From Nocardioides sp. TRM66260-LWL (GTDB taxonomy: Bacteria; Actinomycetota; Actinomycetes; Propionibacteriales; Nocardioidaceae), in NCBI RefSeq assembly GCF_020075545.1, contig NZ_JAIQZK010000009.1, positions 62,001 through 126,000 of the forward strand: 64,000 nucleotides of DNA, in the 5' to 3' direction. Position 1 is the stretch's first letter, and each line of letters opens with the position of its first letter. This document shows, piece after piece, positions 7,975 through 16,170 of this stretch. Under the pieces are notes generated by a model, which saw only the letters and a program-made list of their open reading frames with translations, ran no database searches and had not been told where the DNA came from. The position numbers were made by a program, and so were the translations under genes.

Positions 7975-8052
7975 TCAGGTGAGCGTCGGGAACTTCACGC
8001 CGGTGTTGGCGTGGCACCGGTAGCCGTGCGGCACCTTGTGCAGGTACTGCTG
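7975..8052. repeat. Right-hand copy of the msrA 3'-end direct repeat
   Basis: Pairs with 6372-6449 in the same orientation, 74 of 78 positions identical; the last 35 bp (8018-8052) are identical without a gap. Confidence 0.8.
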
Positions 8053-8634
8053 GTGGTGGTCCTCGGCGAAGTAGTACGTCGGCGCCTGACGGATCTCGGT
8101 GGTGATCTCGCCGAGGCCGCGGCGGGCCAGCTCGGCGCCGTAGACGTCAGTGAGCTCGCGGGCGACCGCCTCCTGCTCAGGCGTCGTCCAGTAGATCGCC
8201 GAGCGGTACTGCGTGCCGACGTCGTTGCCCTGCCGCATGCCCTGCGTCGGGTCGTGCACCTCGAAGAAGAGCTTGACCAGGTCGGCGTAGGCCACCTTGG
8301 CGGGGTCGAAGACGATGCGCACGGCCTCGGTGTGGTTCGTCATGCCCGAGCAGACCTCCTCGTAGGAGGGGTTCGGGGTCGTGCCGCCGGCGTAGCCGAC
8401 CGAGGTCGACCAGACGCCCGGCAGCTGCCAGTAGATCTCCTCGGCGCCCCAGAAGCAGCCGAGGCCGAAGACGGCCACCTCGTAGCCCTCGGGGGTGGTG
8501 CAGTCGCCGGGGGTCGCGTCGAGCGGGGTGCCGAGGACGACGTGCTTCTCGGCCAGGGGGAACGACCGCTGCGTGCGGCCGGGGAGCGTGCGGGCGGGGT
8601 CGACGAGCGACGTCTGCTTGCGCGCGAAGAACAT
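7975..8634 (-). CDS. msrA: Peptide-methionine (S)-S-oxide reductase MsrA
   Basis: 219 residues. It reduces methionine-S-sulfoxide in proteins and free methionine in the cytoplasm. The catalytic motif GCFWGAEE places the nucleophilic Cys at residue 60; later family motifs include [39 protein letters not shown] and a resolving-Cys region CHANTG near the C-terminus. ATG 8634 is preceded by GAGGAGGT at a good distance. The gene diverges from metB. Its last 25 codons are duplicated at 6372-6449. A methionine repair enzyme beside a methionine biosynthesis gene is a sensible pairing, but they are transcribed apart. Confidence 0.95.
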   Translation of the reverse strand: MFFARKQTSLVDPARTLPGRTQRSFPLAEKHVVLGTPLDATPGDCTTPEGYEVAVFGLGCFWGAEEIYWQLPGVWSTSVGYAGGTTPNPSYEEVCSGMTNHTEAVRIVFDPAKVAYADLVKLFFEVHDPTQGMRQGNDVGTQYRSAIYWTTPEQEAVARELTDVYGAELARRGLGEITTEIRQAPTYYFAEDHHQQYLHKVPHGYRCHANTGVKFPTLT

Positions 8635-8703
8635 GGGAGACCTCCTCGGGGTCGGTGACACCCTGCTCAACACGCGGGGGACGCCGGACGTTCCCGATCG
8701 GAC

Positions 8704-8709
8704 TACCCT
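8704..8709 (+). promoter_or_regulatory. -10 box TACCCT of metB, probably leaderless
   Basis: The box ends 7 nt before GTG 8717, so transcription should begin at or next to the start codon. No ribosome-binding sequence is present. Confidence 0.5.
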
Positions 8710-8716
8710 CGCGGGC

Positions 8717-9877
8717 GTGACGGCCTACCAGCACGACCACCACGGCTTCGAGACCCGCGCCATCCACGCCGGCTACGAGCCCGACCCCACCACCGGCGCG
8801 GTGATCCCGCCCATCTACGCCACCTCCACCTACAAGCAGGACGGCGTCGGCGGCCTGCGCGGGGGCTACGAGTACTCCCGCTCCGCCAACCCGACCCGCA
8901 CCGCGCTCGAGGGCGCGATCGCGGCGCTGGAGGAGGGCGTGGCCGGGTTCGCGTTCGCGTCCGGGCTCGCCGCCGAGGACGCCCTGCTCCGCGCGGTGTG
9001 CGCGCCGGGCGACCACGTCGTCATCCCCGACGACGCCTACGGCGGCACCTTCCGCCTCTTCGACAAGGTGGCCCGCCCGTGGGGGCTGGAGCACAGCCCG
9101 GCGCCGGTCAGCGACGTCGACGCCGTGCGCGCCGCGATCGTCCCCGGGCGCACGAAGGTCGTGTGGGTCGAGACGCCGACCAACCCCATGCTCACCATCG
9201 GCGACCTCGAGGCGCTCGCCGGGGTCGCCCACGAGGCCGGCGCGCTGCTGGTCGTCGACAACACGTTCGCCTCGCCCTACCTGCAGCAGCCGCTGCGGCT
9301 CGGCGCCGACGTCGTCGTGCACTCCACCACCAAGTACGTCGGCGGGCACTCCGACGTCGTGGGCGGCGCCCTGGTCGTCCGCGACGAGGAGGTCGCCGAG
9401 CGGGTCGCCTTCCACCAGAACGCCATGGGCGCGGTGGCCGGGCCGTTCGACGCCTGGCTCACGCTGCGCGGCCTGAAGACGCTGGCGCTGCGGATGGAGC
9501 GGCACAGCGACAACGCCGAGCGGGTCGTCGCCTTCCTCGCCGCGCACCCGCAGGTCTCCGAGGTGATCTACCCGGGCCTGCCCGAGCACCCCGGCCACGC
9601 GGTCGCGGCGCGGCAGATGCGTCGCTTCGGCGGCATGGTCTCGTTCCGGGTGACGGGCGGGGTCGAGCAGGCGCTGAAGGTCTGCGAGCGCACCGAGGTG
9701 TTCACGCTGGGGGAGTCCCTCGGCGGCGTCGAGAGCCTGATCGAGCACCCCGGACGCATGACGCACGCGAGCGTCGCCGGCACCGACCTCGAGGTCCCCG
9801 ACGACCTGATCCGGCTCAGCGTCGGCATCGAGACCGCGGCCGACCTGGTCGCCGACCTCGAGCAGGCGCTGGCCTGA
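8717..9877 (+). CDS. metB: Cystathionine gamma-synthase (PLP-dependent)
   Basis: 386 residues. It joins cysteine to an O-acyl-homoserine to make cystathionine in methionine synthesis. The Cys/Met-metabolism PLP family signature is complete: YEYSRSANPTR, the DDAYGGTFRLFDKV block, WVETPTNPML, VVDNTFASPYLQQPL, the PLP-lysine motif HSTTKYVGGHSD, then QNAMGAVAGPFDAWLTLRGL and ESLGGVESLIEHP. From memory it matches M. tuberculosis MetB closely in these blocks. The start is GTG 8717, set by the leaderless -10 box. Some family members have cystathionine gamma-lyase activity instead, which sequence alone does not separate well. Confidence 0.92.
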   Translation: MTAYQHDHHGFETRAIHAGYEPDPTTGAVIPPIYATSTYKQDGVGGLRGGYEYSRSANPTRTALEGAIAALEEGVAGFAFASGLAAEDALLRAVCAPGDHVVIPDDAYGGTFRLFDKVARPWGLEHSPAPVSDVDAVRAAIVPGRTKVVWVETPTNPMLTIGDLEALAGVAHEAGALLVVDNTFASPYLQQPLRLGADVVVHSTTKYVGGHSDVVGGALVVRDEEVAERVAFHQNAMGAVAGPFDAWLTLRGLKTLALRMERHSDNAERVVAFLAAHPQVSEVIYPGLPEHPGHAVAARQMRRFGGMVSFRVTGGVEQALKVCERTEVFTLGESLGGVESLIEHPGRMTHASVAGTDLEVPDDLIRLSVGIETAADLVADLEQALA

Positions 9878-9959
9878 TCCCCGGGCCCGTGCCTACGCGC
9901 GACCTCACCCGCCCGCCAGGGCGGGCCCGCGCGGTCGACGGCGCGTCGGTGCGATGCCC

Positions 9960-9965
9960 TAGCGT
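9960..9965 (+). promoter_or_regulatory. -10 box TAGCGT of the AI-2E-type permease gene, probably leaderless
   Basis: Ends 6 nt before GTG 9972; no purine-rich ribosome site is present. Confidence 0.5.
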
Positions 9966-9971
9966 GGCGGC

Positions 9972-11393
9972 GTGAGCGAGCGTGACCGTCCGGTCCTCCC
10001 GGATCCGATCTCGGAGGCGCCGCGCGTCGACCCGCCCGCCGGCGTGGCCGTCGGCGTGGGCGAGGCCCCGGCCGGCGGCCTCGGCCACCGGCTGGCCTCG
10101 CAGTGGGCCGCGCTCCGCGACGAGCGCGAGCGTCGGCTGACGCCGCAGGTGCCGCCCGTGCCACGCGTCGACGCGCGGCCGACCCCCGCCGAGACGGTGC
10201 CCCGCGGCGTCGAGATCGCGGTCGCGTGGTCGTGGCGCCTGCTGATCATGGCCGCGGCCCTCGGTCTGCTGCTGTGGCTGGTCGCGCAGCTCTCGGTCGT
10301 CGTCCTGCCGGTCGCGATCGCGCTCCTGCTCGCGGCCCTCCTGGTGCCCGTCGTCGACGCCCTGCGGCGCGTCGGGGTGCCCCGGGGCCCGGCGTCCCTG
10401 CTGGTGGTGGCCGGCATGATCGCGGCGATCGCGGCTCTCCTGACCCTCGCGGGGCAGCAGATCGCCGACGGCGCCGGCGACCTCGCGGCGCAGGCCGCCG
10501 GCGGCATCCAGGAGATCCGCGACTGGCTGCGCGACGGTCCGCTCAACGCCAGCGACTCCCAGATCAACGCCTACCTGCAGCAGGCGCAGGACGCCCTGCA
10601 GCGCAACTCCGACGGCGCCCAGATCCTGCAGCGCACCAGCGAGGTCACCACCGCCGTCAGCCACATCCTGGCCGGCTTCTTCATCGTGCTGTTCTCCACC
10701 TACTTCTTCCTCGCCCAGGGCGAGCGCATCTGGTCGTGGACCGTGCGCCTGACGCCCCGCGCGGCTCGCGCGCAGGTCGACTCCTCGGGCCGGGTCGCGT
10801 GGATCTCGCTGGTGCAGTTCGTGCGGGCCACGGTGATCGTCGCGGCCGTCGACGCCCTCGGCATCGCGATCGGGGCGGCCGTGCTCGGCGTCCCGTTCGT
10901 GCTCGCGATCGGGGTGGTGGTGTTCCTCGGCGCGTTCGTGCCGCTGATCGGCGCCACGGTCGCGGGCGCGGCCGCGGTGCTGGTCGCGCTGGTCGCGCAG
11001 GGCCCGGTGACCGCGCTGATCATGCTCGGCGTGATCGTCGCGGTGCAGCAGCTCGAGGCGCACGTGCTGCAGCCGTTCCTGATGGGCCGGTGGGTGTCGG
11101 TGCACCCGCTCGGCGTGATCATCGCGATCGCCACCGGCGTGCTGGTGGCCGGCGTCGCCGGGGCGCTGGTGGCGGTGCCGCTCGTGGCGGCCGTCAACGC
11201 GGTCTGCGTCCACCTGGCGGCCTACTCCGACGCCGGCGACGGCCACGACGCCGAGGAGCGCCTGGCCGACGACTACGCCGAGCGCAACGACTCCGTGGCT
11301 CTGGCCGGACGCCGCCTGCTCGAGGCCGACGACGAGGCGGAGGGCCGCGTCCCGCCGCTCGACGGCCCCGCCGGCGCCCCGGAGCCGGCATGA
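9972..11393 (+). CDS. AI-2E family transporter (TqsA/YdiK-type membrane protein)
   Basis: 473 residues. A soluble N-terminal stretch of about 85 residues precedes hydrophobic segments starting at LLIMAAALGLLLWLVAQLSV. The middle carries an amphipathic region (SDSQINAYLQQAQDALQ) and the C-terminal half has the family block GVVVFLGAFVPLIGATVAGA followed by EAHVLQPFLMGRWVSVHPL. Members are proposed exporters of autoinducer-2 or other solutes, and some are ion antiporters; the substrate here is unknown. A charged C-terminal tail of about 60 residues follows the last membrane segment. Its ATGA overlap with ilvA means the two are co-translated, which hints at export of an amino-acid-related compound but does not prove it. 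Confidence 0.85.
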   Translation: MSERDRPVLPDPISEAPRVDPPAGVAVGVGEAPAGGLGHRLASQWAALRDERERRLTPQVPPVPRVDARPTPAETVPRGVEIAVAWSWRLLIMAAALGLLLWLVAQLSVVVLPVAIALLLAALLVPVVDALRRVGVPRGPASLLVVAGMIAAIAALLTLAGQQIADGAGDLAAQAAGGIQEIRDWLRDGPLNASDSQINAYLQQAQDALQRNSDGAQILQRTSEVTTAVSHILAGFFIVLFSTYFFLAQGERIWSWTVRLTPRAARAQVDSSGRVAWISLVQFVRATVIVAAVDALGIAIGAAVLGVPFVLAIGVVVFLGAFVPLIGATVAGAAAVLVALVAQGPVTALIMLGVIVAVQQLEAHVLQPFLMGRWVSVHPLGVIIAIATGVLVAGVAGALVAVPLVAAVNAVCVHLAAYSDAGDGHDAEERLADDYAERNDSVALAGRRLLEADDEAEGRVPPLDGPAGAPEPA

Positions 11394-12622
11394 GCGTCCC
11401 GCCGCTGGAGCCCGGCACCCTCACCGCCGACGACTTCTCCCGCGCCCGCGAGGAGCTGAGCGACGTCGTCCTGCGCACGCCCGTCACCGAGTCGCGCCTG
11501 CTCACCGAGGTCGCGGGCGTCCCGGCCGTGCTCAAGTGCGAGAACCTCCAGCGCACCGGCTCGTTCAAGATCCGCGGCGCCTACCTGCGCATCAGCCGGC
11601 TGAGCCCCGAGGAGCGGGCCCGCGGCGTGGTGGCCGCCTCGGCCGGCAACCACGCCCAGGGCGTCGCCCTGGCCGCGCAGCTGCTCGGCATCCCGGCGAC
11701 GGTGTTCATGCCCGAGGGCGCGCCGCTGCCCAAGGAGCGCGCCACCCGCGGCTACGGCGCCGACGTCGTCTTCGCCGGCACCTACCTCGAGCAGGCGCTC
11801 GCCGCAGCCCGGGCGCACGCGGAGGCCACCGGCGCCGTCCTGATCCACCCCTTCGACCACCTCGACGTCATCGCCGGCCAGGGCACCGTCGCGCTCGAGC
11901 TGCTCGAGCAGGTGCCCGACGCCGCCACGGTCGTCGTCCCGACCGGCGGCGGGGGACTCCTGGCCGGCATCGCGCTGGCGCTCAAGGCGCACCGTCCCGA
12001 CGTCTCGGTCGTCGGCGTGCAGGCGAAGAACGCCGCCGCCTACCCCGGCTCGCTCGAGCGCGGACGCCCCACGCCGCTGGAGCAGATGCGCACCATGGCC
12101 GACGGCATCGCGGTCGGCCTGCCGGGCGACCTCACCTTCCCGGCGGTGCGCGACCACGTCGACGACGTGCTGACGGTCACCGAGGACTCGCTGGCCCGGG
12201 CCGTCCTGGCGCTGGCCGAGCGCGAGAAGCTGGTCGCCGAGCCGGCCGGCGCCGCCGCGGTCGCCGCGATCCTCGACCGCCCCGGCGCCTTCGCCGGCCC
12301 CGTCGTCGCGGTCGTCTCCGGCGGCAACATCGACCCCCTGCTGCTCGGCAAGGTCATCCGCCACGGCATGGCCGCCGCGGGGCGCTACCTCCACCTGGCG
12401 GTCACGATCCCGGACGTCCCGGGCGGCCTGGCCGGCCTGCTCACCGAGGTCGGCGGGTCGGGCGCCAACGTGCTCGAGGTCGTCCACGAGCGGGTCTCGC
12501 CGCGGCTGGGCGTCGACGAGGTCGAGGTGGCGCTGAGCCTCGAGACCCGGGGCGCCGAGCACTCCGAGCAGGTCGTCGCCCGGCTGCGTGACGCCGGCTT
12601 CCTGGTGGCCGCCGCGTCCTGA
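11390..12622 (+). CDS. ilvA: Threonine ammonia-lyase with C-terminal ACT domain
   Basis: 410 residues. It deaminates threonine to 2-oxobutyrate, the first step to isoleucine, using PLP. The PLP-lysine motif is GSFKIRGAY, followed by ASAGNHAQGVA and the phosphate-binding loop PTGGGGLLAG. The last 75 residues (HLAVTIPDVPGGLAGLLTEV onward) form an ACT domain of the TdcB-like two-domain type, so feedback control by an amino acid is expected. The length suits the single-ACT family rather than the two-ACT E. coli IlvA. It overlaps the upstream permease gene by 4 bp (ATGA). A paired set of hairpins follows. Confidence 0.92.
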   Translation: MSVPPLEPGTLTADDFSRAREELSDVVLRTPVTESRLLTEVAGVPAVLKCENLQRTGSFKIRGAYLRISRLSPEERARGVVAASAGNHAQGVALAAQLLGIPATVFMPEGAPLPKERATRGYGADVVFAGTYLEQALAAARAHAEATGAVLIHPFDHLDVIAGQGTVALELLEQVPDAATVVVPTGGGGLLAGIALALKAHRPDVSVVGVQAKNAAAYPGSLERGRPTPLEQMRTMADGIAVGLPGDLTFPAVRDHVDDVLTVTEDSLARAVLALAEREKLVAEPAGAAAVAAILDRPGAFAGPVVAVVSGGNIDPLLLGKVIRHGMAAAGRYLHLAVTIPDVPGGLAGLLTEVGGSGANVLEVVHERVSPRLGVDEVEVALSLETRGAEHSEQVVARLRDAGFLVAAAS

Positions 12623-12668
12623 CGCCGGCCGCAGGGCCCATCGGAGTGGCTCGGAGCGGGACTGGTCA

Positions 12669-12739
12669 GGGGAATCTGGACGTTGTCAGGCGAAACTTTC
12701 CCTGACAACGTCCGGTTTCCCCGGATATCCGGGGAAACC
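12669..12739. terminator. Double palindrome with mutually exclusive pairings between convergent genes
   Basis: Hairpin A: 12678-12690 pairs with 12701-12713 (13 bp, perfect, loop 10). Hairpin B: 12714-12739 is a 26 bp perfect palindrome centred on GGATATCC. GGGGAA at 12669-12674 can instead pair with TTCCCC at 12717-12722, extending hairpin A but destroying hairpin B. It sits between ilvA and the convergent flagellar operon and probably terminates both. Confidence 0.65.
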
Positions 12740-12747
12740 TGCGCCGC

Positions 12748-13071
12748 TCAGAACCGCTGGTCCACGTACACCGGCCGCGTGCGATCCGAGACGGCGGTGC
12801 GGCTGACGGCGTCGACCAGCGCCTGCTGTCGCACGGTGGTGCCGAGGGTGGCGGCGATCCGCTCGAGCACGGCGAGCTGACGCTCGTGCAGGGCCTGCGC
12901 CCGGTCGCGCAGCGCCGGGGGCAGGGGGCCGTGGTCGGCCGGGACGTCCCAGGGGTCGCTGACCAGGAGCGTCCCGGCGGCGAGAGCCCGCTCGGCGCGG
13001 ATCACGTCGAGCTCGATGCGATCGAGGCTCACCTGCCAGGCGGTCAGGCGCGCGGCGTCGGTGTCGGGCAC
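12748..13071 (-). CDS. Hypothetical protein following fliS (FliT position)
   Basis: 107 residues, Leu/Ala/Arg-rich and predicted all-helical (IELDVIRAERALAAGTLLVS, ALRDRAQALHERQLAVLERI). No family is recognised with certainty. It begins at GTG 13071, 25 bp after the fliS stop, and is the last gene of the fliD-fliS operon. Small helical proteins at this place are often FliT-like chaperones of FliD, so that is the best guess from position; sequence alone does not show it. Confidence 0.6.
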   Translation of the reverse strand: MPDTDAARLTAWQVSLDRIELDVIRAERALAAGTLLVSDPWDVPADHGPLPPALRDRAQALHERQLAVLERIAATLGTTVRQQALVDAVSRTAVSDRTRPVYVDQRF

Positions 13072-13096
13072 GGTCGGGCTCTCGCGACGGCGCGGC

Positions 13097-13480
13097 TCAG
13101 GCCACGTTGTTCATCGAGGCGACGGCGGCCTCGCGCCAGGTGGCGCACAAGTCGGTCACGAGCGCGAGGCAGGCCTCGGTGAGGTCGGCGTCCTTGCCGA
13201 TGTTGGCGCGGACGAGCTGGAGGTGCAGGAAGTCGTAGATGGACGCCAGCTGCGGGGCGCCGTCCCACTCCTCGACCCGCAGGCTGGAGCGCAGCTCCAG
13301 CACGATGTCCTGGGCGTGCACGAGCTGCCGGTGCGCCTCCTGCAGGTCGCCGGAGCGCTGCGCCTCGAGGGCGCGGGTCACGTCGAGGACGAGGCGCTCG
13401 TAGAGCATGACGAGGAGCCGGGCGGGGCTCGCGGTCGCGACCGATGCATCCATGTATGCGGCGCGGGGGTTGAGGTTCAT
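13097..13480 (-). CDS. fliS: Flagellar export chaperone FliS
   Basis: 127 residues. It binds the C-terminus of flagellin in the cytoplasm and delivers it to the export gate. Family marks include the N-terminal YMDASVATASPARLLVMLYE and the four-helix pattern, with the C-terminal VTDLCATWREA block. ATG 13480 has AAGGAGGG at good spacing. It lies 52 bp after fliD in the usual fliD-fliS order. Confidence 0.92.
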   Translation of the reverse strand: MNLNPRAAYMDASVATASPARLLVMLYERLVLDVTRALEAQRSGDLQEAHRQLVHAQDIVLELRSSLRVEEWDGAPQLASIYDFLHLQLVRANIGKDADLTEACLALVTDLCATWREAAVASMNNVA

Positions 13481-13532
13481 CGGGTGCCCTCCTTGGCGGT
13501 GATGAGCGGGACGGGGTGGCGGTGCAGGTCGG

Positions 13533-14855
13533 TCAGAGCTTGCTGAGCTGGCCCGAGAGCCAGTTGGACTGGCTCTGCATCTGGTTCAGCGCGGTCTCGA
13601 GGGCCGTGAACTGCCGCTCGAGGCTCGTGCGTCGCAGTGCCAATCGGTCATCCCAGTCGGCAATCGAGTCGTTCAGGCGCTTGAGTTCGGAGTTCTGTCC
13701 GCTGATCGCCTGGGTGAGCACGCCGTCGGTGGTGTTGGAGGCGCTCTTGGCCATCGCGCGCACCCGCTCGGCGAAGCCGCCGCCGGTCGAGTCGATGGCG
13801 GTGGCGACCTTCGCGGGGTCGGCGGCGTAGGCCTGGCTGAAGGCGGTGGCGTCGAAGCTCAGGGTGCCGTCGCGGCTCACCTGGATGCCCACGGACGCCA
13901 GGGACGCGGCGCCGCCCGCGGGGTAGACGGCGTCGAGCAGCCGGTCGCGCAGGTCGCGCACCGTCGACTCGCCCATCAGCACGCCGGCGGTCTTCGTGCT
14001 GGCGTTGTACGCCGATCCGGAGTCGATGGTCTTGAGGATGTCGTTGACCGAGTCGACCATCGACTTCACCGACTTGGCGACGGCGTCGGCGTCGCGCGCG
14101 ACCGAGATCGTCGCGGTGGTGCCGACGGCCGCGTCCGGCTTGAGCGTCACGGCGACGCCGGGCAGCAGGTCGGTGAAGGTGTTCGACGAGGAGGTCGCCA
14201 CGATGCCCGAGCCGAGGTCGATCTTCGCGTCGGAGCCCGCCACCACGGACGCGCCGCCGAGCAGCGGCGAGCCGTCGGTCTGGGTGAGGGCGAAGTCGGA
14301 GGCCGCGCCGGTCGCGACCGAGGTGACCATCAGCTTGTAGGAGCCGTCGGCGACCTTGATCGTGGTGGCGCGCAGGCCGGTGTCGTTGGCGGTGAGGTTG
14401 ATCGCGTTGACCAGCCCCTGCAGGGTGCCGTCGCCGGTCTCGAGGACGACGGGCGAGCCGTCGAACCGGTCGAGGGTCACCTGCGTGGCCGGCACGGTGA
14501 CCCGGTCGGTCAGGGCGTGCGCCTCGGTGAAGCCGAGCTGGTGGCTGCGGGCGACGCTGGTGACGGTGACCGACAGCGTCGTCGGGGCGGCCGAGCCGGT
14601 GGCCGAGGCGGTGATCGAGGTGCTCGAGGACGTCGCGGTCAGCGTCGCGAGTCCGCCCGGCTTGGCCAGGCCCTCGGCGGCCGTGGTGAGGGACGCGAAC
14701 TTGGCGTTGAGCCCCTGCAGGGCGGTCAGCAGCCTCTGCTGGTCGGTGACCTTGGCCTTGAGCTGGGTCTGGGGCTGCGCCTCGACCTGCATGAGCTGGT
14801 TGACGATCGAGGCGGTGTCCAGCCCGCTGGACAGACCGCTGATGGTGGCGCCCAT
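13533..14855 (-). CDS. fliD: Flagellar hook-associated protein 2 (filament cap) FliD
   Basis: 440 residues. It forms the cap under which flagellin subunits insert. The N-terminus has the FliD pattern ISGLSSGLDTASIVNQLMQV EAQP and a coiled-coil start; the middle is Ser/Thr/Gly-rich and variable; the C-terminus returns to a coiled coil (LRDRLLDAVYPAGG, then SELKRLNDSIADWDDRLALR and LNQMQSQSNWLSGQL). ATG 14855 is served by GGAGGATG. It is separated from fliC by a strong terminator and is followed by fliS. Confidence 0.92.
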   Translation of the reverse strand: MGATISGLSSGLDTASIVNQLMQVEAQPQTQLKAKVTDQQRLLTALQGLNAKFASLTTAAEGLAKPGGLATLTATSSSTSITASATGSAAPTTLSVTVTSVARSHQLGFTEAHALTDRVTVPATQVTLDRFDGSPVVLETGDGTLQGLVNAINLTANDTGLRATTIKVADGSYKLMVTSVATGAASDFALTQTDGSPLLGGASVVAGSDAKIDLGSGIVATSSSNTFTDLLPGVAVTLKPDAAVGTTATISVARDADAVAKSVKSMVDSVNDILKTIDSGSAYNASTKTAGVLMGESTVRDLRDRLLDAVYPAGGAASLASVGIQVSRDGTLSFDATAFSQAYAADPAKVATAIDSTGGGFAERVRAMAKSASNTTDGVLTQAISGQNSELKRLNDSIADWDDRLALRRTSLERQFTALETALNQMQSQSNWLSGQLSKL

Positions 14856-14916
14856 CGCTCATCCTCCGATCGGTGGTGGTGGGGTCGGGAGCGGGGTGGG
14901 GTCGGAAACGACGGCG

Positions 14917-14953
14917 GGCCCCGGGGGCGGGAGGTCGTCCCGCCCCCGGGGCC
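14917..14953. terminator. Strong terminator hairpin after fliC
   Basis: A perfect 16 bp GC-only-core stem (14917-14932 with 14938-14953) and a 5 nt loop. It insulates the highly expressed flagellin gene from fliD. No T-run follows, as is usual in high-GC actinobacteria. Confidence 0.75.
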
Positions 14954-15013
14954 GCGGCTCGGTCCGGGAGCACTCGTCGTCGAGCCGTTCAGCCTCGCGG
15001 CTGCGAGGGCCGA

Positions 15014-15850
15014 TCAGCCACGCAGCAGCTGGAGCACGCTCTGCGGGGCCGAGTTGGCCTGCGCGAGCATCGCGGTGCCGGCCTGCGAGAGGATGTTGGC
15101 CCGGGTGAAGGACATCATCTCCTGCGCCATGTCGGTGTCGCGGATCCGGCTCTCCGACGCCGAGAGGTTCTCCACGGCGACGTTGAGGCTGTTGATCGTG
15201 TGCTCGAAGCGGTTCTGGACGGCACCGAGCTTGGCGCGCTCGGTGGAGACCGTCTTGATCTGCGTGTCGACCGAGGTCAGCGAGGTCAGCGAGTTCGCGG
15301 CGCTGGAGACGTCCAGGGCCTTGACCGCGGTGCCGATCGCCTTGACGTCGGCGCCCGAGAGGTTCACCGCCACCTGGGACTCGGCGGCCTGGTCGCTGGC
15401 GCCCACCTGGAAGGTGAGGGCGGTCGCGGAGCCGTCGAGCAGCTTGGTGCCGTTGAAGTTGGTCGAGTCGCCGATGCGGGTGAGCTCGTCGCCGAGGGAG
15501 TCGATCTCGGTCTTGATGTTGGCGCGGGCGTCGGCGCTGTTGGAGTCGTTGCCGGCCTGCACCGACAGGTCGCGCACACGCTGCAGGATCGAGTGGACCT
15601 CGGTCAGCGCGCCCTCAGCGGTCTGGACGACGGAGATGCCGTCCTGCGCGTTGCGGACGGCCTGCTTGAGGCCACCGACCTGCGAGCGCAGGCCCTCGGA
15701 GATGGCCAGGCCGGCGGCGTCGTCGGCGGCCCGGTTGATCCGGAAGCCGCTGGAGAGCTTCTCCAGCGACTTGCTCATCTGGCCCTGGGTGACCGACAGG
15801 TTGCGGTAGCTGTTGAACGCGTCGGTGTTGGTGTTGATGCGAAGACCCAT
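15014..15850 (-). CDS. fliC: Flagellin
   Basis: 278 residues, the major filament protein, exported by the flagellar type III system. The conserved D0/D1 N-terminus (MGLRINTNTDAFNSYRNLSV, LEKLSSGFRINRAADDAAGL) and C-terminus (DTDMAQEMMSFTRANILSQA, SVLQLLRG) are intact. The central part is short, so the surface D2/D3 domains are nearly absent; the protein is close to the minimal D0-D1 length. ATG 15850 has AGGAGGG upstream. It is monocistronic, flanked by terminators on both sides. FliW and CsrA encoded 4.4 kb away suggest translational control of this mRNA. Confidence 0.95.
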   Translation of the reverse strand: MGLRINTNTDAFNSYRNLSVTQGQMSKSLEKLSSGFRINRAADDAAGLAISEGLRSQVGGLKQAVRNAQDGISVVQTAEGALTEVHSILQRVRDLSVQAGNDSNSADARANIKTEIDSLGDELTRIGDSTNFNGTKLLDGSATALTFQVGASDQAAESQVAVNLSGADVKAIGTAVKALDVSSAANSLTSLTSVDTQIKTVSTERAKLGAVQNRFEHTINSLNVAVENLSASESRIRDTDMAQEMMSFTRANILSQAGTAMLAQANSAPQSVLQLLRG

Positions 15851-15856
15851 GATGGT

Positions 15857-15878
15857 TCCCTCCTGGTGATCTGGATCC
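15857..15878 (-). promoter_or_regulatory. fliC leader GGA motifs, candidate CsrA sites
   Basis: On the fliC strand, GGA occurs at 15878-15876, 15863-15861 and 15859-15857; the last two lie in the Shine-Dalgarno region (AGGAGGGA). CsrA binds GGA motifs in flagellin leaders of other bacteria, and csrA-fliW is present here. Confidence 0.4.
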
Positions 15879-15921
15879 GACTAGAGCCCGTCCGTGGGCT
15901 CACGTCGTGCTGTTCGGCTGC

Positions 15922-15953
15922 TCGGCCGGACACCTGAGGCGTTCGGCCGGACA
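15922..15953. repeat. Two 11 bp direct repeats upstream of fliC
   Basis: TCGGCCGGACA at 15922-15932 and 15943-15953, exactly 21 bp apart (two helical turns), an arrangement typical of an activator site. Confidence 0.5.
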
Positions 15954-16001
15954 TTCGTGGGACCGGTCTGGACCGGTCTGGACCTCTCGGCCGCACACGC
16001 G

Positions 16002-16049
16002 CCGAGGGCCCGGAACCGCTCCCCCGGAGGAGCGGCACCGGGCCCTCGG
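16002..16049. terminator. Large hairpin after the sigma factor gene
   Basis: The outer stem 16002-16013 with 16038-16049 is 12 bp perfect; after a 2x2 internal loop, CCGCTCC (16016-16022) pairs with GGAGCGG (16029-16035). It lies about 120 bp beyond the sigma gene stop. Confidence 0.7.
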
Positions 16050-16170
16050 TCTGCAGGGGCTGTGCAGACGATGCGTGGTGCGGGTGGTGCTGGGTGGTGC
16101 TGGGTGCTGCCGGTGCTCGGCGCTCGAGGACCTCCGACGGCTGGGGATGAGCCGGACGCCCTCGTGGGAG

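Larger units (their letters stand above)
15851..16170. other. 320 bp fliC-sigma intergenic region
   Basis: Holds the fliC leader with GGA motifs, two 11-mer direct repeats, a tandem 10-mer (GACCGGTCTG twice at 15961-15980, then GACC) and the large hairpin at 16002-16049. No convincing TAAA-N15-GCCGATAA promoter is seen; the best candidate is TCAG-N15-GCCGAACA on the minus strand. No gene is recognised. Confidence 0.6.
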
